Counted from the stretch's first letter, positions 23,180 to 31,640 are shown. The stretch: DNA of 43,829 nt from Longimicrobium sp. (GCF_035474595.1 NZ_DATIND010000110.1:1-43829), one strand, 5' to 3'. The notes: generated by a model not told the origin, from the sequence alone. Numbers and translations: made by a program.

Positions 23180-24154
23180 CTACATCGTGATCAGCGCCTT
23201 CAGGAAGCCGTCGGGCCGGTCGCGGGTGGCGTCCAGCGCGTCGCCCAGGCGGTCGAGCGGGAAGGTGTGCGTGTAGAGCGGCGTGGGATCGAGACGCCCG
23301 CTGGCGACCGCGTCCACCGCGGCGCGGATGCCGTCCACGTACACCCGCGGGTCGCGCTCGTGGGCGTTGATCACGTCCAGCCCGCGCCAGTTCCACATCT
23401 GCATGTTCACCTGGCGCGGCCCGTCCTGATGGTACCCGGCGATCACCAGCCGCCCCCGCTCGCGCGTCAGCTCGGCCGAGAGGTCCAGCGGCCACTGCTT
23501 GCCGACGGCCTCGATCACCCGGTCGCAGAACACGCCGCCGGTCAGCTCCTTCACCCGCTCGATGATCCGCCAGTGGTCGTCCATGGGGACCAGCTCGTCG
23601 GCCCCCATCTCCCGCGCCACCTCCAGCGAAAAGGGGCGCCGGGAGATGGCGATCACGCGCGCCCCGGCCTCCTTCGCCAGCCGCGTCAGCAGCGCGCCCA
23701 AGAACCCGATGCCCACGATCGCGACCGTCTGCCCGGACGAGATGCCGCTCCTGCGGTAGATGTTCATCGCGCACCCCAGCGGCTCGCCGGGAAACGGCTT
23801 CCCCTCGAGCGACGCGGGGAGCGGCACCACCGCGGAGGCGTCGGCCAGGTCGTACTGCGCGTAGGCGTTGTACGTCAGCGCGGCGACCCGCATCCCCTCC
23901 ACCAAGCCCTCGACGCCCTCGCCCACGGCGTCGATCACCCCCCATCCCTCGTGCCCCAGCGCGCCGGGGTCGGTGGGGTACTTCATCCACTCCGCCCCGC
24001 CCCAGGGGGTCAGGTTGCTGGCGCAGACGCCGCATCCCTCCAGCCGGATGCGCACCTGCCCGGCGCCGGGCTCCGGCAGCGGAACGTCCTCCAGCACCAC
24101 CTGCCCCGGGCCCGCCAGGCGGGCGGCCTTCATCGTGTCGGTCGCGGTCAGCAT
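23180..24154 (-). CDS. Zinc-dependent alcohol dehydrogenase-like oxidoreductase (MDR)
   Basis: The 324-residue product begins with a short lead-in and then MKAARLAGPGQVVLEDVPLP, the usual MDR N-terminus. Catalytic zinc ligands are visible in GCGVCASNL and ALGHEGWGVIDAVGEGV. The structural-zinc four-Cys lobe is absent. The cofactor motif is VAIVGIGFLGALLTRLA. Such proteins often pair with Gfo/Idh/MocA dehydrogenases in polysaccharide clusters, as here (next gene downstream after the repeat at 23071). Substrate unknown. The start could also be the internal Met (MKAARLAG), seven residues later. Confidence 0.85.
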   Translation of the reverse strand: MLTATDTMKAARLAGPGQVVLEDVPLPEPGAGQVRIRLEGCGVCASNLTPWGGAEWMKYPTDPGALGHEGWGVIDAVGEGVEGLVEGMRVAALTYNAYAQYDLADASAVVPLPASLEGKPFPGEPLGCAMNIYRRSGISSGQTVAIVGIGFLGALLTRLAKEAGARVIAISRRPFSLEVAREMGADELVPMDDHWRIIERVKELTGGVFCDRVIEAVGKQWPLDLSAELTRERGRLVIAGYHQDGPRQVNMQMWNWRGLDVINAHERDPRVYVDGIRAAVDAVASGRLDPTPLYTHTFPLDRLGDALDATRDRPDGFLKALITM

Positions 24155-24198
24155 CCGTGCGTCGTGTCGGTCGGAAAAGGAATGGGGGAGATGGAGAT

Positions 24199-25296
24199 TC
24201 AGTCGCCGGCCGAGGCCTCGGCGAGCACCGCCACCGATGGCCCGGGGACCGCGGAGCGCGGCACGGCGGGGGTGTCGAGGTTGGCCTCGTGCAGCCACCC
24301 GGCCAGCTTCTCCAAGCCCTCCTGCCAGCTCGTCTCCGCGCGCCACCCCAGCACCGCCTCGGCGTGGCGGGTGTCGGAGACGTAGACCTTCTGGTCGCCC
24401 GGGCGCCAGTCGGCGTAGGTCACGGGCACGCTCGCGCCGGTGATCTCGCGCAGGCGGTCGATGACCCCCGTCACCGACACCGCGTTGCGATGCCCGCCGC
24501 CCACGTTGAACACCTCGCCCGCCACCGTGTCGATCCGGTCGGTCGCCAGCCGCATGGCGCGCACGAGGTCGTCGATCCACAGGATGTCGCGCACCTGGCA
24601 GCCGTCGCCGTAGATGGTCAGCGGCTCGCCGCGCAGCAGGGCGCGGCCGAAGTGTGCCACCCACCCCTGGTCCTCGGTGCCGAACTGCCGCGTCCCGTAG
24701 ATGCAGCTCATGCGGAAGACCACCGTGGGCAGCCCGTAGATGCGGGCGTAGTCGTGCACGTACTGGTCGGCCGCGCCCTTGCTGCACCCGTAGGGCGAGT
24801 GGAAGTCCAGCCGCGCGTCCTCGCCGATCCCCCGGCGCCCGTCGCCGTACACGTAGCGGTCGCCGTCCAGCGCCACCGGCACCTCCTCCATCTCGCCGTA
24901 GACCTTGTTGGTCGAGGTGAAGAGGACCGACGGGGGGTTCAGCATCGCCCGCGCGGCCTCGAGCACGTTGAAGGTGCCCAGGATGTTCGTCTCCAGGTCC
25001 GTGGCCGGGTCGGTGAGCGAGGTCGTGACCGCGACCTGCGCCGCCAGGTGGAACACGTGCCTGCTCTCGCGCACCAGCGGGCCGATGCGGGCGCCGTCGC
25101 GCACGTCCACCGTCTCGATGCGCACCCGCTCGCCGTGGCGCCGCTTCAGCCAGGCGGCGTTCATGCGCACCCCCTCGCGGCTGAAGTTGTCGGCCACGAT
25201 CACCCTGTGGCCGTCGCGCAGCAGCGCGTCGGCCAGGTTGGAGCCGACGAACCCGGCGCCCCCGGTCACCAGCACGTAATCGCGCTTGCCCATCAT
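24199..25296 (-). CDS. CDP-paratose 2-epimerase-like SDR
   Basis: The 365-residue product starts MMGKRDYVLVTGGAGFVGSN with the NAD motif GGAGFVG, after GGGAGGGG in the ribosome-binding position. The catalytic stretch is TSTNKVYG with Tyr-Lys in SPYGCSKGAADQY. The segment FRMSCIYGTRQFGTEDQGWV followed by IYGDGCQVRDILWIDDLV is very characteristic of CDP-tyvelose/CDP-paratose 2-epimerases, which make CDP-tyvelose from CDP-paratose. The other genes of that pathway are not in the window, so they may be elsewhere or the substrate may differ. It ends with a ~25-residue Ala/Pro/Val tail. It is 14 bases from the upstream epimerase gene, hence the same operon. Confidence 0.85.
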   Translation of the reverse strand: MMGKRDYVLVTGGAGFVGSNLADALLRDGHRVIVADNFSREGVRMNAAWLKRRHGERVRIETVDVRDGARIGPLVRESRHVFHLAAQVAVTTSLTDPATDLETNILGTFNVLEAARAMLNPPSVLFTSTNKVYGEMEEVPVALDGDRYVYGDGRRGIGEDARLDFHSPYGCSKGAADQYVHDYARIYGLPTVVFRMSCIYGTRQFGTEDQGWVAHFGRALLRGEPLTIYGDGCQVRDILWIDDLVRAMRLATDRIDTVAGEVFNVGGGHRNAVSVTGVIDRLREITGASVPVTYADWRPGDQKVYVSDTRHAEAVLGWRAETSWQEGLEKLAGWLHEANLDTPAVPRSAVPGPSVAVLAEASAGD

Positions 25297-25310
25297 CGTC
25301 GTCCCCTCCC

Positions 25311-26435
25311 TCACAGCGTCAGTCCGCGTGCGGCAAGCTCGGCGGCGTGCGCCTCGACCGTGCTCTCGGGCCGCTCCTGTTCGCGCAGCCACCCCACCAG
25401 CTCCTCCATCCCCTCCCGGAACGACACCCGCGGCTCGTAGCCCAGCACCTCGCGGGCGAGCGAGATGTCCGCGTAGCAGTTCCGGATGTCGCCCACCCGG
25501 TACTTCCCCGTCACCTCGGGCTTCACCTCGCTCCCCAGCACCGAGGCCAGCGTCCCGGCCACCTCGCGCACCGTCACCGCCCGGCCCGAGCCCACGTTGA
25601 AGGCCTTCCCCACCGCCGCCTCCTCCTCGGCCGAGAGCAGCAGCGCCTGCACGATGTCGTGCACGCTCACGAAGTCGCGCCGCTGCTCACCGTCCTCGTA
25701 GACCAGCGGCGGCTGGCCGTTCAGCAGGCGCGACGAGAAGATGGCCGCCACGCCGGTATAGGGGTTGGAAAGGGCCTGCCGCGGCCCGTAGATGTTGAAG
25801 AAGCGCAGCGCCACGCTGGGGATGCCGTACGCGGCGCCGATCATCAGCACCATGCGCTCCTGGTCGGCCTTGGTCAGCGCGTAGATGCTGGTGGAGTCCA
25901 GCGCCTTCCCCTCGTCGGTGGGCACGGGGGAAAGCTCCACGCCGTCGGGGTCGCACAGCTCCCACTCGTGCTGCCTGAGCTGCTCCAGCGAGCGGGTGCT
26001 CACGCGCGGCTCGCGCCCGTCGGGGCGGGTGTAGCGCCCTTCGCCGTAGATGGACATCGACGAGGCCACCACCAGCCGCTCCACCGCGCCGCGCTCGTCC
26101 ACCAGCGCCTGCAGGAGGTTGGCGGTGCCCAGCGTGTTCACGGCCGTGTAGTCGGCCACCTGGTACATCGACTGGCCCACACCCACCGCGGCGGCCAGGT
26201 GGTAGACGGTGTCGATGCCGGCCAGCGAGCGGCGGACGGCGTCGGCGTCGCGCACGTCGGCCTGCACGAACTCGGCGTCGGCGGCCAGCCACGCGGGCCT
26301 GCGCCGCGCGGGGCCGTGCACCTGCGGGTCCAGGTTGTCGAAGATGCGCACCGTGTCGCCCCGGGCGAGCAGCGCGTCCACCAGGTGGCTCCCCACGAAC
26401 CCCGCACCCCCCGTCACCAGAACTCTGCGAGCCAC
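25311..26435 (-). CDS. dTDP-L-rhamnose 4-epimerase-like SDR
   Basis: The 374-residue product has RRVLVTGGAGFVGSHLVDAL at the N-terminus and the catalytic pair in STSIYALTKADQERM. The block RFFNIYGPRQALSNPYTGVA followed by YEDGEQRRDFVSVHDI is typical of dTDP-L-rhamnose 4-epimerases (WbiB/TalE type), which form dTDP-6-deoxy-L-talose, though related UDP-sugar epimerases are hard to exclude. The GTG at 26435 was preferred over the GTG at 26456 because GGAGGAG lies six bases before it. It is the first gene of the sugar cluster; the next starts 14 bases downstream. Confidence 0.83.
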   Translation of the reverse strand: MARRVLVTGGAGFVGSHLVDALLARGDTVRIFDNLDPQVHGPARRRPAWLAADAEFVQADVRDADAVRRSLAGIDTVYHLAAAVGVGQSMYQVADYTAVNTLGTANLLQALVDERGAVERLVVASSMSIYGEGRYTRPDGREPRVSTRSLEQLRQHEWELCDPDGVELSPVPTDEGKALDSTSIYALTKADQERMVLMIGAAYGIPSVALRFFNIYGPRQALSNPYTGVAAIFSSRLLNGQPPLVYEDGEQRRDFVSVHDIVQALLLSAEEEAAVGKAFNVGSGRAVTVREVAGTLASVLGSEVKPEVTGKYRVGDIRNCYADISLAREVLGYEPRVSFREGMEELVGWLREQERPESTVEAHAAELAARGLTL

Positions 26436-26647
26436 TGAAGCTCCTCCGCTGTTCACGTAAAACGTGCCCGCCCACCGGGCGCGTCCCGCCCAACCCTACC
26501 CGGATCCCCTCAAGAAAAGGCGGCTTCGCATCGCACCCGAATTCGCTTTCACTCCTCGCTCCCCGGGATAAAAGGGAGCAAGGTGATGGCGAGAATCGGA
26601 CCAGACGTGTAGCACACCGTCCCACAACGACTTCGGTCACCTTCCGT

Positions 26648-26684
26648 GGCTTGGCGGGGGCGCCGTGCACCCGACGGCCAAGCC
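26648..26684 (-). terminator. Hairpin after the 96-residue protein gene
   Basis: GGCTTGGC (26648-26655) and GCCAAGCC (26677-26684) are perfect 8-base arms 12 bases past the stop at 26697. The rest of the 26436-26696 gap shows no gene and must hold the promoter of the sugar cluster. Confidence 0.45.
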
Positions 26685-26696
26685 CCGGCGGCGCGA

Positions 26697-26987
26697 TTAC
26701 CCCGCGGCGGCGGCCGGCGGCGGTGCCAGCCGGGCGTCGTACTCCGCCGCCCAGCGCTGCAGCCGCAGGTTCACCTCGTCGGCCCACACGCCGGCCACCA
26801 GGCGCTGGGCCAGCCGCACGCCCAGACGCTGCTCCTGCACCCGCCCCGCCTGCTCCCCGCGCCCGCGCTCCAGCAGCTCCGCGGCCTCCATCTCCAGGGC
26901 GAAGGCCAGCCTGTCCAGGTCCGTGAAGATCCGCCCTCGGAGGTCCGCCGCTTCCGGGGCCTCTACGGGTGGAGGGGTGCTGAGCAT
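26697..26987 (-). CDS. Hypothetical helical protein
   Basis: The 96-residue product starts MLSTPPPVEAPEAADLRGRI and is largely helical and charged (FTDLDRLAFALEMEAAELLE, RVQEQRLGVRLAQRLVAGVW). It ends in an Ala/Pro run. No clear ribosome binding site precedes the ATG, but a hairpin follows the stop. No family recognised; it may be a genuine small protein. The 268 bases upstream of it (26988-27255) contain no gene. Confidence 0.5.
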   Translation of the reverse strand: MLSTPPPVEAPEAADLRGRIFTDLDRLAFALEMEAAELLERGRGEQAGRVQEQRLGVRLAQRLVAGVWADEVNLRLQRWAAEYDARLAPPPAAAAG

Positions 26988-27255
26988 TTGCAGGAGCCGC
27001 GGGTGCGGGGCGATCTACCCTCCGTACGCTTCCGTCCGGAATCGCCCGCGTACCTGGCGCAACATGTATGCCGTGTACTCATTCCCGTTACGACGCGGAT
27101 CGGCTCGGAATTCGCGGCCTGTTCATCCAAGTACCGCACCCACAGAAGTTTGCAGGTGCCGATGGAAGTGGACGGACGGATGGAGAAGAGGATTTGCAGA
27201 AGGCGTACAGAGAGATGCGCCGGAGCGCGAACGGTCCGCGCGGGCTCCGGTAGAT

Positions 27256-27663
27256 TCAGAGCCGTCGGACGACGGAGGCGGGCGACGCCACCGGAACCGC
27301 GACCCCGGCGAAGTCTTTCTCGTCGCGCGTAACGATGAAGTCGGCTTCCGCCTTCAGGGCGCATGCGGCCTGCACCCCGTCTTCGTAGTCGCGCAGCCCG
27401 AGCGCCAGCGCGCGGACGAGATCGCCCTTCTCGACGGGTACGATCTCGACGATCGGAAGCAGGTCCGAGATCACCTCGGCGGCCGTGACGCGGCCCATCT
27501 GTTTCGCCGCCAAGTAATGGATGGTCGTGATCGTATGCCCCGCCACGAGCACGATCGCGCGCCCGTGGGCTGCGGCCGCGAGAATCTCACCCGCATCGTC
27601 GGCCCATGGAGCCCGGTCGAGGATCGCGTCCAGGAGCACGTTGATGTCCAGGAGCAGCCTCAC
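27256..27663 (-). CDS. PIN-domain toxin (VapC-like)
   Basis: The 135-residue product starts at GTG 27663, overlapping the antitoxin stop by 4 bases (GTGA). PIN motifs: LLLDINVLLDAILDR with the first Asp at residue 5, the middle region GLRDYEDGVQAACA with conserved acidic residues, and DFIVTRDEKDF with the late Asp. PIN toxins are Mg-dependent ribonucleases. It is translated from the antitoxin message and presumably neutralised by that protein. Confidence 0.9.
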   Translation of the reverse strand: MRLLLDINVLLDAILDRAPWADDAGEILAAAAHGRAIVLVAGHTITTIHYLAAKQMGRVTAAEVISDLLPIVEIVPVEKGDLVRALALGLRDYEDGVQAACALKAEADFIVTRDEKDFAGVAVPVASPASVVRRL

Positions 27664-27902
27664 CGGAGGTACTTCTCCTCAAGGTGCCTGTGATAGTCCT
27701 CGATGTCGACATCGCCCTTCACGGAGCCCATCAGCCGCTGCACGACGGGCGGGAAGTGCTCGCGCCGCGGCCGGTCGAGCGGCAACGAGGCGAGAAACTC
27801 GTCCACCAGCTTCGAGATGCTGGTGCCGTGCTGCTCGCTGTAGCGCCGCGCCCGCTCGATCGATGCGCGCTCGACCGACAGGTTCAGGCTTTCCTTGGGC
27901 AT
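27660..27902 (-). CDS. Antitoxin of the PIN pair (ribbon-helix-helix-like, DUF6364-like)
   Basis: The 80-residue product starts at ATG 27902, preceded by AGGAAG. Its N-terminus PKESLNLSVERASIERARRY followed by HGTSISKLVDEFLASLP reads as a beta strand and two helices, the ribbon-helix-helix DNA-binding pattern. The C-terminal half (GDVDIEDYHRHLEEKYLR) would wrap the toxin. It is upstream of and overlapping the PIN gene. The promoter and paired palindromes at 27919-27967 indicate autoregulation. Confidence 0.88.
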   Translation of the reverse strand: MPKESLNLSVERASIERARRYSEQHGTSISKLVDEFLASLPLDRPRREHFPPVVQRLMGSVKGDVDIEDYHRHLEEKYLR

Positions 27903-27918
27903 GACTTCCTTCCGAGTA

Positions 27919-27967
27919 ATGCGCATGCTTCTTGGAGAAGTATGCGCATACACTGGGCGGGCGTCAA
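27919..27967 (-). promoter_or_regulatory. Promoter and paired ATGCGCAT operators of the PIN toxin-antitoxin operon
   Basis: On the minus strand TTGACG (27967-27962) and CATACT (27944-27939) are 17 bases apart. The palindrome ATGCGCAT occurs twice, at 27942-27949, overlapping the -10 box, and at 27919-27926, just past the expected start, with centres 23 bases apart. Two symmetric sites near the promoter are what ribbon-helix-helix antitoxins usually bind. Confidence 0.65.
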
Positions 27968-28491
27968 CTGCTCCAGCCTCGCGCGAAGCGCGGCCAGCTT
28001 CGTTTCCTGTTCTCGACATTGTGACAGGCTGAGGTTGGAGTGTGTGTCGGGATCTCTTGTGGTTGTGCGCCGCCCTCGGCAGAGGCGAATCTGCGGAGCG
28101 GTGAGTTCGTTACGGCGCGCATCGGGAACGCCGCCAACCATAAAGTGAGCGCGGATCGTTGTCCAGATGCTTCCGTCCACGGCGGGTTGAATACGCCACC
28201 GGTCTAACGTTTTGTTCGAGCGGTGCCCGTCCACTTGCGTGGGGGCGGCCCTTGGATCGTGTTGTAGACAACTCACTGGACACGATGATCCTGCGTGCGG
28301 ATCGGCGTCGCGTGGGGGATGAGGCGAGAGTAGATTGCGGCCCGCGCGGCGCTCGTGACCGGCCACGAATCCGGCGTTTCCGATGTATCCGCCGCGTAGC
28401 AAAATGACGAGCGCTGAAACTTCCCCGGCCGGTTCGGCGTGGAGCATGCGTGATTCCTGAACGCGCAGGCTGACCGGGAGAGAGCCCGAAC
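27968..28491. other. Non-coding stretch upstream of the first flippase-like gene
   Basis: Between the PIN promoter and the GTG at 28492 I see no convincing gene. TTGTAG near 28263 with GATGAT 17 bases on is a weak promoter candidate. Part may be decayed coding sequence, but no frame shows a recognisable motif. Confidence 0.4.
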
Positions 28492-29682
28492 GTGACCGAA
28501 CCCAGCTTCCACCGACGCCACGACGATCCGTCCCTGCTCGCCGACGAGCCGGAGCTGGAGCGCTGGCAGCAGGAAGTGGCCGAGGCCGAGGAAGAGGCCA
28601 AGTCCGCCAAGCCGCTGGCGTGGGTGCGCTGGCTGGTGGTGCTGGCGCTGCTCGCGCTGGCCGTGCACCTCATCATCCCGCAGCTGGGAAGCCTGCAGGA
28701 ATCGGCCAAGGTGCTGAAGACCATGCGCCCGTGGGCGGTGGCGCTGGCCATCCTTTCCGAGATCCTGAGCTACGTGGCGCTGGGCTACATGATGAAGCGC
28801 ATCGTGGGCCTTACCGGGCAGGTGCTGACGCTGAACCGCGCCTTCGCGGTCACGCTGGCGTCCGGCAGCGTGGGGCTGATCGCGGGCGGGCTGGTGGGGA
28901 TCGGCGGGAGCAGCTTCCGCTGGCTGCGCGACGCCGGGATCCGCGCGGAGGGCGCGCTGCTGGCCGGGTGGCTGCCCACGCTGCTGAACGCCGCGACCAT
29001 CGCCGTGTTCGCGCTGATCGGGATGGTGGAGCTGGTCATCTTCCAGGACCTGTCGCCGGCGCTGTGGATCGCGTTCAGTCTGTCGCTGGCGCTGCTGATC
29101 GTCGTGGCGGTGGCGCTCTTCTGGGGGTCGAGCCACCGCGAGGCGGCCAAGGACAAGCTTTGCCGGCTGCAGGCGCGGTGGGCCCGGCTGCGGAAGAAGG
29201 AGCCCACTCCCGAGAAGCTGATGGGCACGGTGGACCGCCTGTTCGACGCCTTCCACATCCTGAAGACGCGTGGGTGGAAGGCACCGGTGGCGGCGGCGGC
29301 GCTGGGCGTGGTGCTGGACATGGGCGCCATGTTCTGGCTCTTCATCGCCGCCGGGCGGCCGGTGACGCCGGGGAAGCTGCTTTCCGGCTACGCGCTGCCG
29401 CTGCTGATCGGCAAGGTGGCGGTGATCCCCGGCGGCATCGGGCTGGTGGAGGGGACGATGATCGCGCTGTACCACGGCTTCGCGGTGCCGACGGCCACGG
29501 CGGTGCTGGTGGTGCTGGCCTACCGCGTGATCGCGTTCTGGATGCCGAACCTGATCGGCCTGGGGATGATCCCCCTGCTGCACATCCCCACCAAGCGCAG
29601 CGGGCGCGACCTCCAGCATCCCCACTGGAGGCGGCGCCAGACGGACAAGGAGCGCGCCGAGGGAACGCCCGCGGCGGATTGA
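28492..29682 (+). CDS. LPG-synthase-TM / UPF0104-type integral membrane protein (1)
   Basis: The 396-residue product starts at GTG 28492 behind GGGAGAG. A charged cytoplasmic N-terminus of about 45 residues is followed by about eight hydrophobic helices. The family core is visible: AVTLASGSVGLIAGGLVGIG, SSFRWLRDAGIRAEGALLAG, and late LPLLIGKVAVIPGGIGLVEG. This matches the membrane domain of lysylphosphatidylglycerol synthase/flippase (PF03706), also found in stand-alone putative lipid flippases. There is no aminoacyltransferase domain. A paralogue lies at 30411. Confidence 0.87.
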   Translation: MTEPSFHRRHDDPSLLADEPELERWQQEVAEAEEEAKSAKPLAWVRWLVVLALLALAVHLIIPQLGSLQESAKVLKTMRPWAVALAILSEILSYVALGYMMKRIVGLTGQVLTLNRAFAVTLASGSVGLIAGGLVGIGGSSFRWLRDAGIRAEGALLAGWLPTLLNAATIAVFALIGMVELVIFQDLSPALWIAFSLSLALLIVVAVALFWGSSHREAAKDKLCRLQARWARLRKKEPTPEKLMGTVDRLFDAFHILKTRGWKAPVAAAALGVVLDMGAMFWLFIAAGRPVTPGKLLSGYALPLLIGKVAVIPGGIGLVEGTMIALYHGFAVPTATAVLVVLAYRVIAFWMPNLIGLGMIPLLHIPTKRSGRDLQHPHWRRRQTDKERAEGTPAAD

Positions 29683-29738
29683 TCGCGATCTTCCCATCCC
29701 TCATCGCGAAATCCACATCTCCAATCTCCCATCCACTA

Positions 29739-29773
29739 CCGGATTCGGAGATCGATCGTGCGATCCGGAAGCG
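29739..29773. repeat. Short repeat shared with 43631-43668
   Basis: CCGGATTCGG, then GATCGATCGTGC, then CCGGAAGCG. The copy at 43631 reads CCGGATTCGG, GATCGATCGTGC, CCGGCAGCG with three extra G's between the first two blocks. Confidence 0.6.
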
Positions 29774-29787
29774 CACCGGTCACCGGC

Positions 29788-29846
29788 GACTGAAGTCGCA
29801 GCGTCGCAGCAACAACTACGGGAAGCCTCGCAAACTGCGCGAGGCT
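29788..29846. repeat. Degenerate repeat shared with 3309-3354
   Basis: GACTGAAGTCG, GCAACAAC, then a hairpin GCCTCGCaaactgcGCGAGGC. See the copy at 3309 for the matching block order. Confidence 0.4.
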
Positions 29847-30089
29847 GATCCGCTCATTCCCTGGCGTCGGCGCTCACGATCCCATCTCCCCAGGGTACTT
29901 CGTTCGGATCGCCGGCTGGAACGCCGCCGGGCCCGGGCCACAGGGCTTCTTCCTGCGGCGGGCCACCGCTGGAGCGCGGCGGCGAGATCGCCAACTACGT
30001 CATCGGAAGATGGTGGGGCGCAGACGGGCGTTGGCGTGCGCCCGCCGATATCGCACCGCGACGGTGTGATGGCCCTCTCATTCGTCCCA

Positions 30090-30121
30090 ATCGATATGTC
30101 GGAAATTTCCGACATATCGAT
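30090..30121. promoter_or_regulatory. Perfect 32 bp palindrome
   Basis: ATCGATATGTCGGAAA is followed directly by its reverse complement, with no loop, giving dyad symmetry over 32 bases centred between 30105 and 30106. It lies 290 bases upstream of the second flippase-like gene. No spacer and an AT-rich edge suggest a protein-binding site or cruciform rather than a terminator. Confidence 0.75.
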
Positions 30122-30410
30122 CCGGCGCCAGAATGGAAGCCCGCTCTCTCTCCGCGATTGGATCAGCGGTTTTGGCCTCTGGCGCGGGTACGCACTGGCG
30201 GCTCGTCGCTCACCAGATCCATCTGATAAACGCAGTTGAGAGCGTATCCACCCGCGCTGCAGCTGCGGGGCTGAACGTGGACAGTCTCACCGCTGGCTGA
30301 ATAGATAGACAAATACGGGAGCATCATCCCATCGCCAATCTCCTCATCTTCCATCTCCCCCTTCCTTCTTTCATCGTCTGCTCATCGTAAGTCGTTCTGC
30401 CGCAACGGTC

Positions 30411-31640
30411 GTGGCCGCGCGGTGGCACGGGGCTGGCGCTGGCGCGGGTAGCCCGCCGACCCTCGGCGGCATCCACCGCCCGCGCCTTCCGGATCCGTTG
30501 CAGCAGCCCGCGCTCGACCCCGAAGCCGTCCTTCCCCCGCTGACGCCGCCGGGCGCCGCGACCGGCGCGGAGCTGGCGCACGAGGCGCAGGAGCTGGCGC
30601 GCGCGGCGGAGAAGCCGAAGCGCCGGCCGTGGCTGCGCTACCTGCTGATGGCAGCGTTCCTGGCGCTGGCGGTGAAGCTGGTGCTGCCGCAGCTGGGGCC
30701 GCTGCAGGACTCGGCGGTGCTGCTGCGGACCATGGTGCCGGGGTTTCTGGCGCTCGCAGCGCTGGTGCAGGTAGGGAGCTACGTGTGGAGCGGGGTGATG
30801 CTGCGCGACATCGTGCGGCTGACGGGCGACGAGCTGTCGGTGGGGCGGGGGACGGCGGTGTCGGTGGCGTCGGGGAGCGTGGGGCTGGTCGCCGCGGGGG
30901 CGATCGGGACGGCGGGGTCGACGTTTCGCTGGCTGCGCGACGCGGGGGTGAGCCCCGAGGGCGCGCTGCTGGCCAGCTGGCTGCCGACGATGCTGAACGC
31001 GGCGGTGATGGTGGCGTTCGGGCTGGTGGGGACGGCGGAGCTGCTGCTGCAGGGCGGGATGTCGGTGGCGGAGGGAACGGCGCTGGCGGTGGCGTTCTCG
31101 CTCGTCGCCGCCGCGTGCGGGTTCCTGTGGTGGGCGGCGGGGCACCCCGCGCCGGCGGAGCGGAGGATCGTGGCGCTGGAGGCGCGGTGGGCGCGGCTGC
31201 GGAAGCGGCCCGCGCGCGAGGCCGCGGTGCGCGACCGCGTGCAGGCGACCTACGCCGCGCTGGAGCTGCTGAAGCGGAAGGGGTGGAAGCGCCCCGCGCT
31301 GGACTCGGCGCTGATGATCGCCTTCGACGCGCTGACGCTGTGGCTGGTGTTCGTGGCCATGCTGGACGTGGTGAGCCCGCACGTGTTCTTCGCGGGGTAC
31401 GCCATCCCCCTGCTGATCAGCAAGTTCGGGGTGGTGCCGGGCGGGGTGGGGCTGGTGGAGGGGATGATGGTGGCCGTCTTCCACCACGTGGGCGAGCAGA
31501 CCTCCGTCGCCGCGCTCGCAGTGGTGGGATACCGGCTGCTGGCGTTCTGGCTGCCGAACCTGATCGGCTTCGGCGTGGTGCCCTTCCTCCAGGCCGGGCC
31601 GCGCGGCGCGAGACGGAAGAGCTCACCCATAGACGCGTAA
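30411..31640 (+). CDS. LPG-synthase-TM / UPF0104-type integral membrane protein (2)
   Basis: The 409-residue product parallels the gene at 28492: AVSVASGSVGLVAAGAIGTA, STFRWLRDAGVSPEGALLAS, and LPLL-like IPLLISKFGVVPGGVGLVEG near the C-terminus, with about eight helices. The N-terminal ~70 residues are Pro/Ala-rich and not shared. GTG 30411 is the first in-frame start but has no good ribosome binding site; later starts before the first helix are possible. It is a putative lipid or polyprenyl-lipid flippase. The gene is convergent with the sulfur gene ending at 31663, 22 bases away. Confidence 0.85.
   Translation: MAARWHGAGAGAGSPPTLGGIHRPRLPDPLQQPALDPEAVLPPLTPPGAATGAELAHEAQELARAAEKPKRRPWLRYLLMAAFLALAVKLVLPQLGPLQDSAVLLRTMVPGFLALAALVQVGSYVWSGVMLRDIVRLTGDELSVGRGTAVSVASGSVGLVAAGAIGTAGSTFRWLRDAGVSPEGALLASWLPTMLNAAVMVAFGLVGTAELLLQGGMSVAEGTALAVAFSLVAAACGFLWWAAGHPAPAERRIVALEARWARLRKRPAREAAVRDRVQATYAALELLKRKGWKRPALDSALMIAFDALTLWLVFVAMLDVVSPHVFFAGYAIPLLISKFGVVPGGVGLVEGMMVAVFHHVGEQTSVAALAVVGYRLLAFWLPNLIGFGVVPFLQAGPRGARRKSSPIDA

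Larger units (their letters stand above)
29683..30410. other. 728-base non-coding gap rich in repeats
   Basis: Between two same-strand paralogues. It holds an element shared with 43631 (29739-29773), the degenerate element at 29788, a hairpin GCCTCGC/GCGAGGC at 29825, and a perfect 32 bp palindrome at 30090. The minus-strand frame at 30163-30354 is not convincing. No gene supported. Confidence 0.6.

Noticed and set aside
27068-27253. 61-residue plus-strand frame before the PIN gene
   Set aside because: No ribosome binding site, no motif, and convergent placement without a promoter.
28263-28291. TTGTAG-17-GATGAT as promoter of the first flippase-like gene
   Set aside because: Both boxes are weak and it lies about 200 bases upstream of the start; mentioned only as a candidate.
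30163-30354. 63-residue minus-strand frame in the 0.7 kb gap, with two Cys
   Set aside because: Considered as a second RiPP-like peptide, but it lacks the LxLxxDxLxVExF leader and a ribosome binding site.
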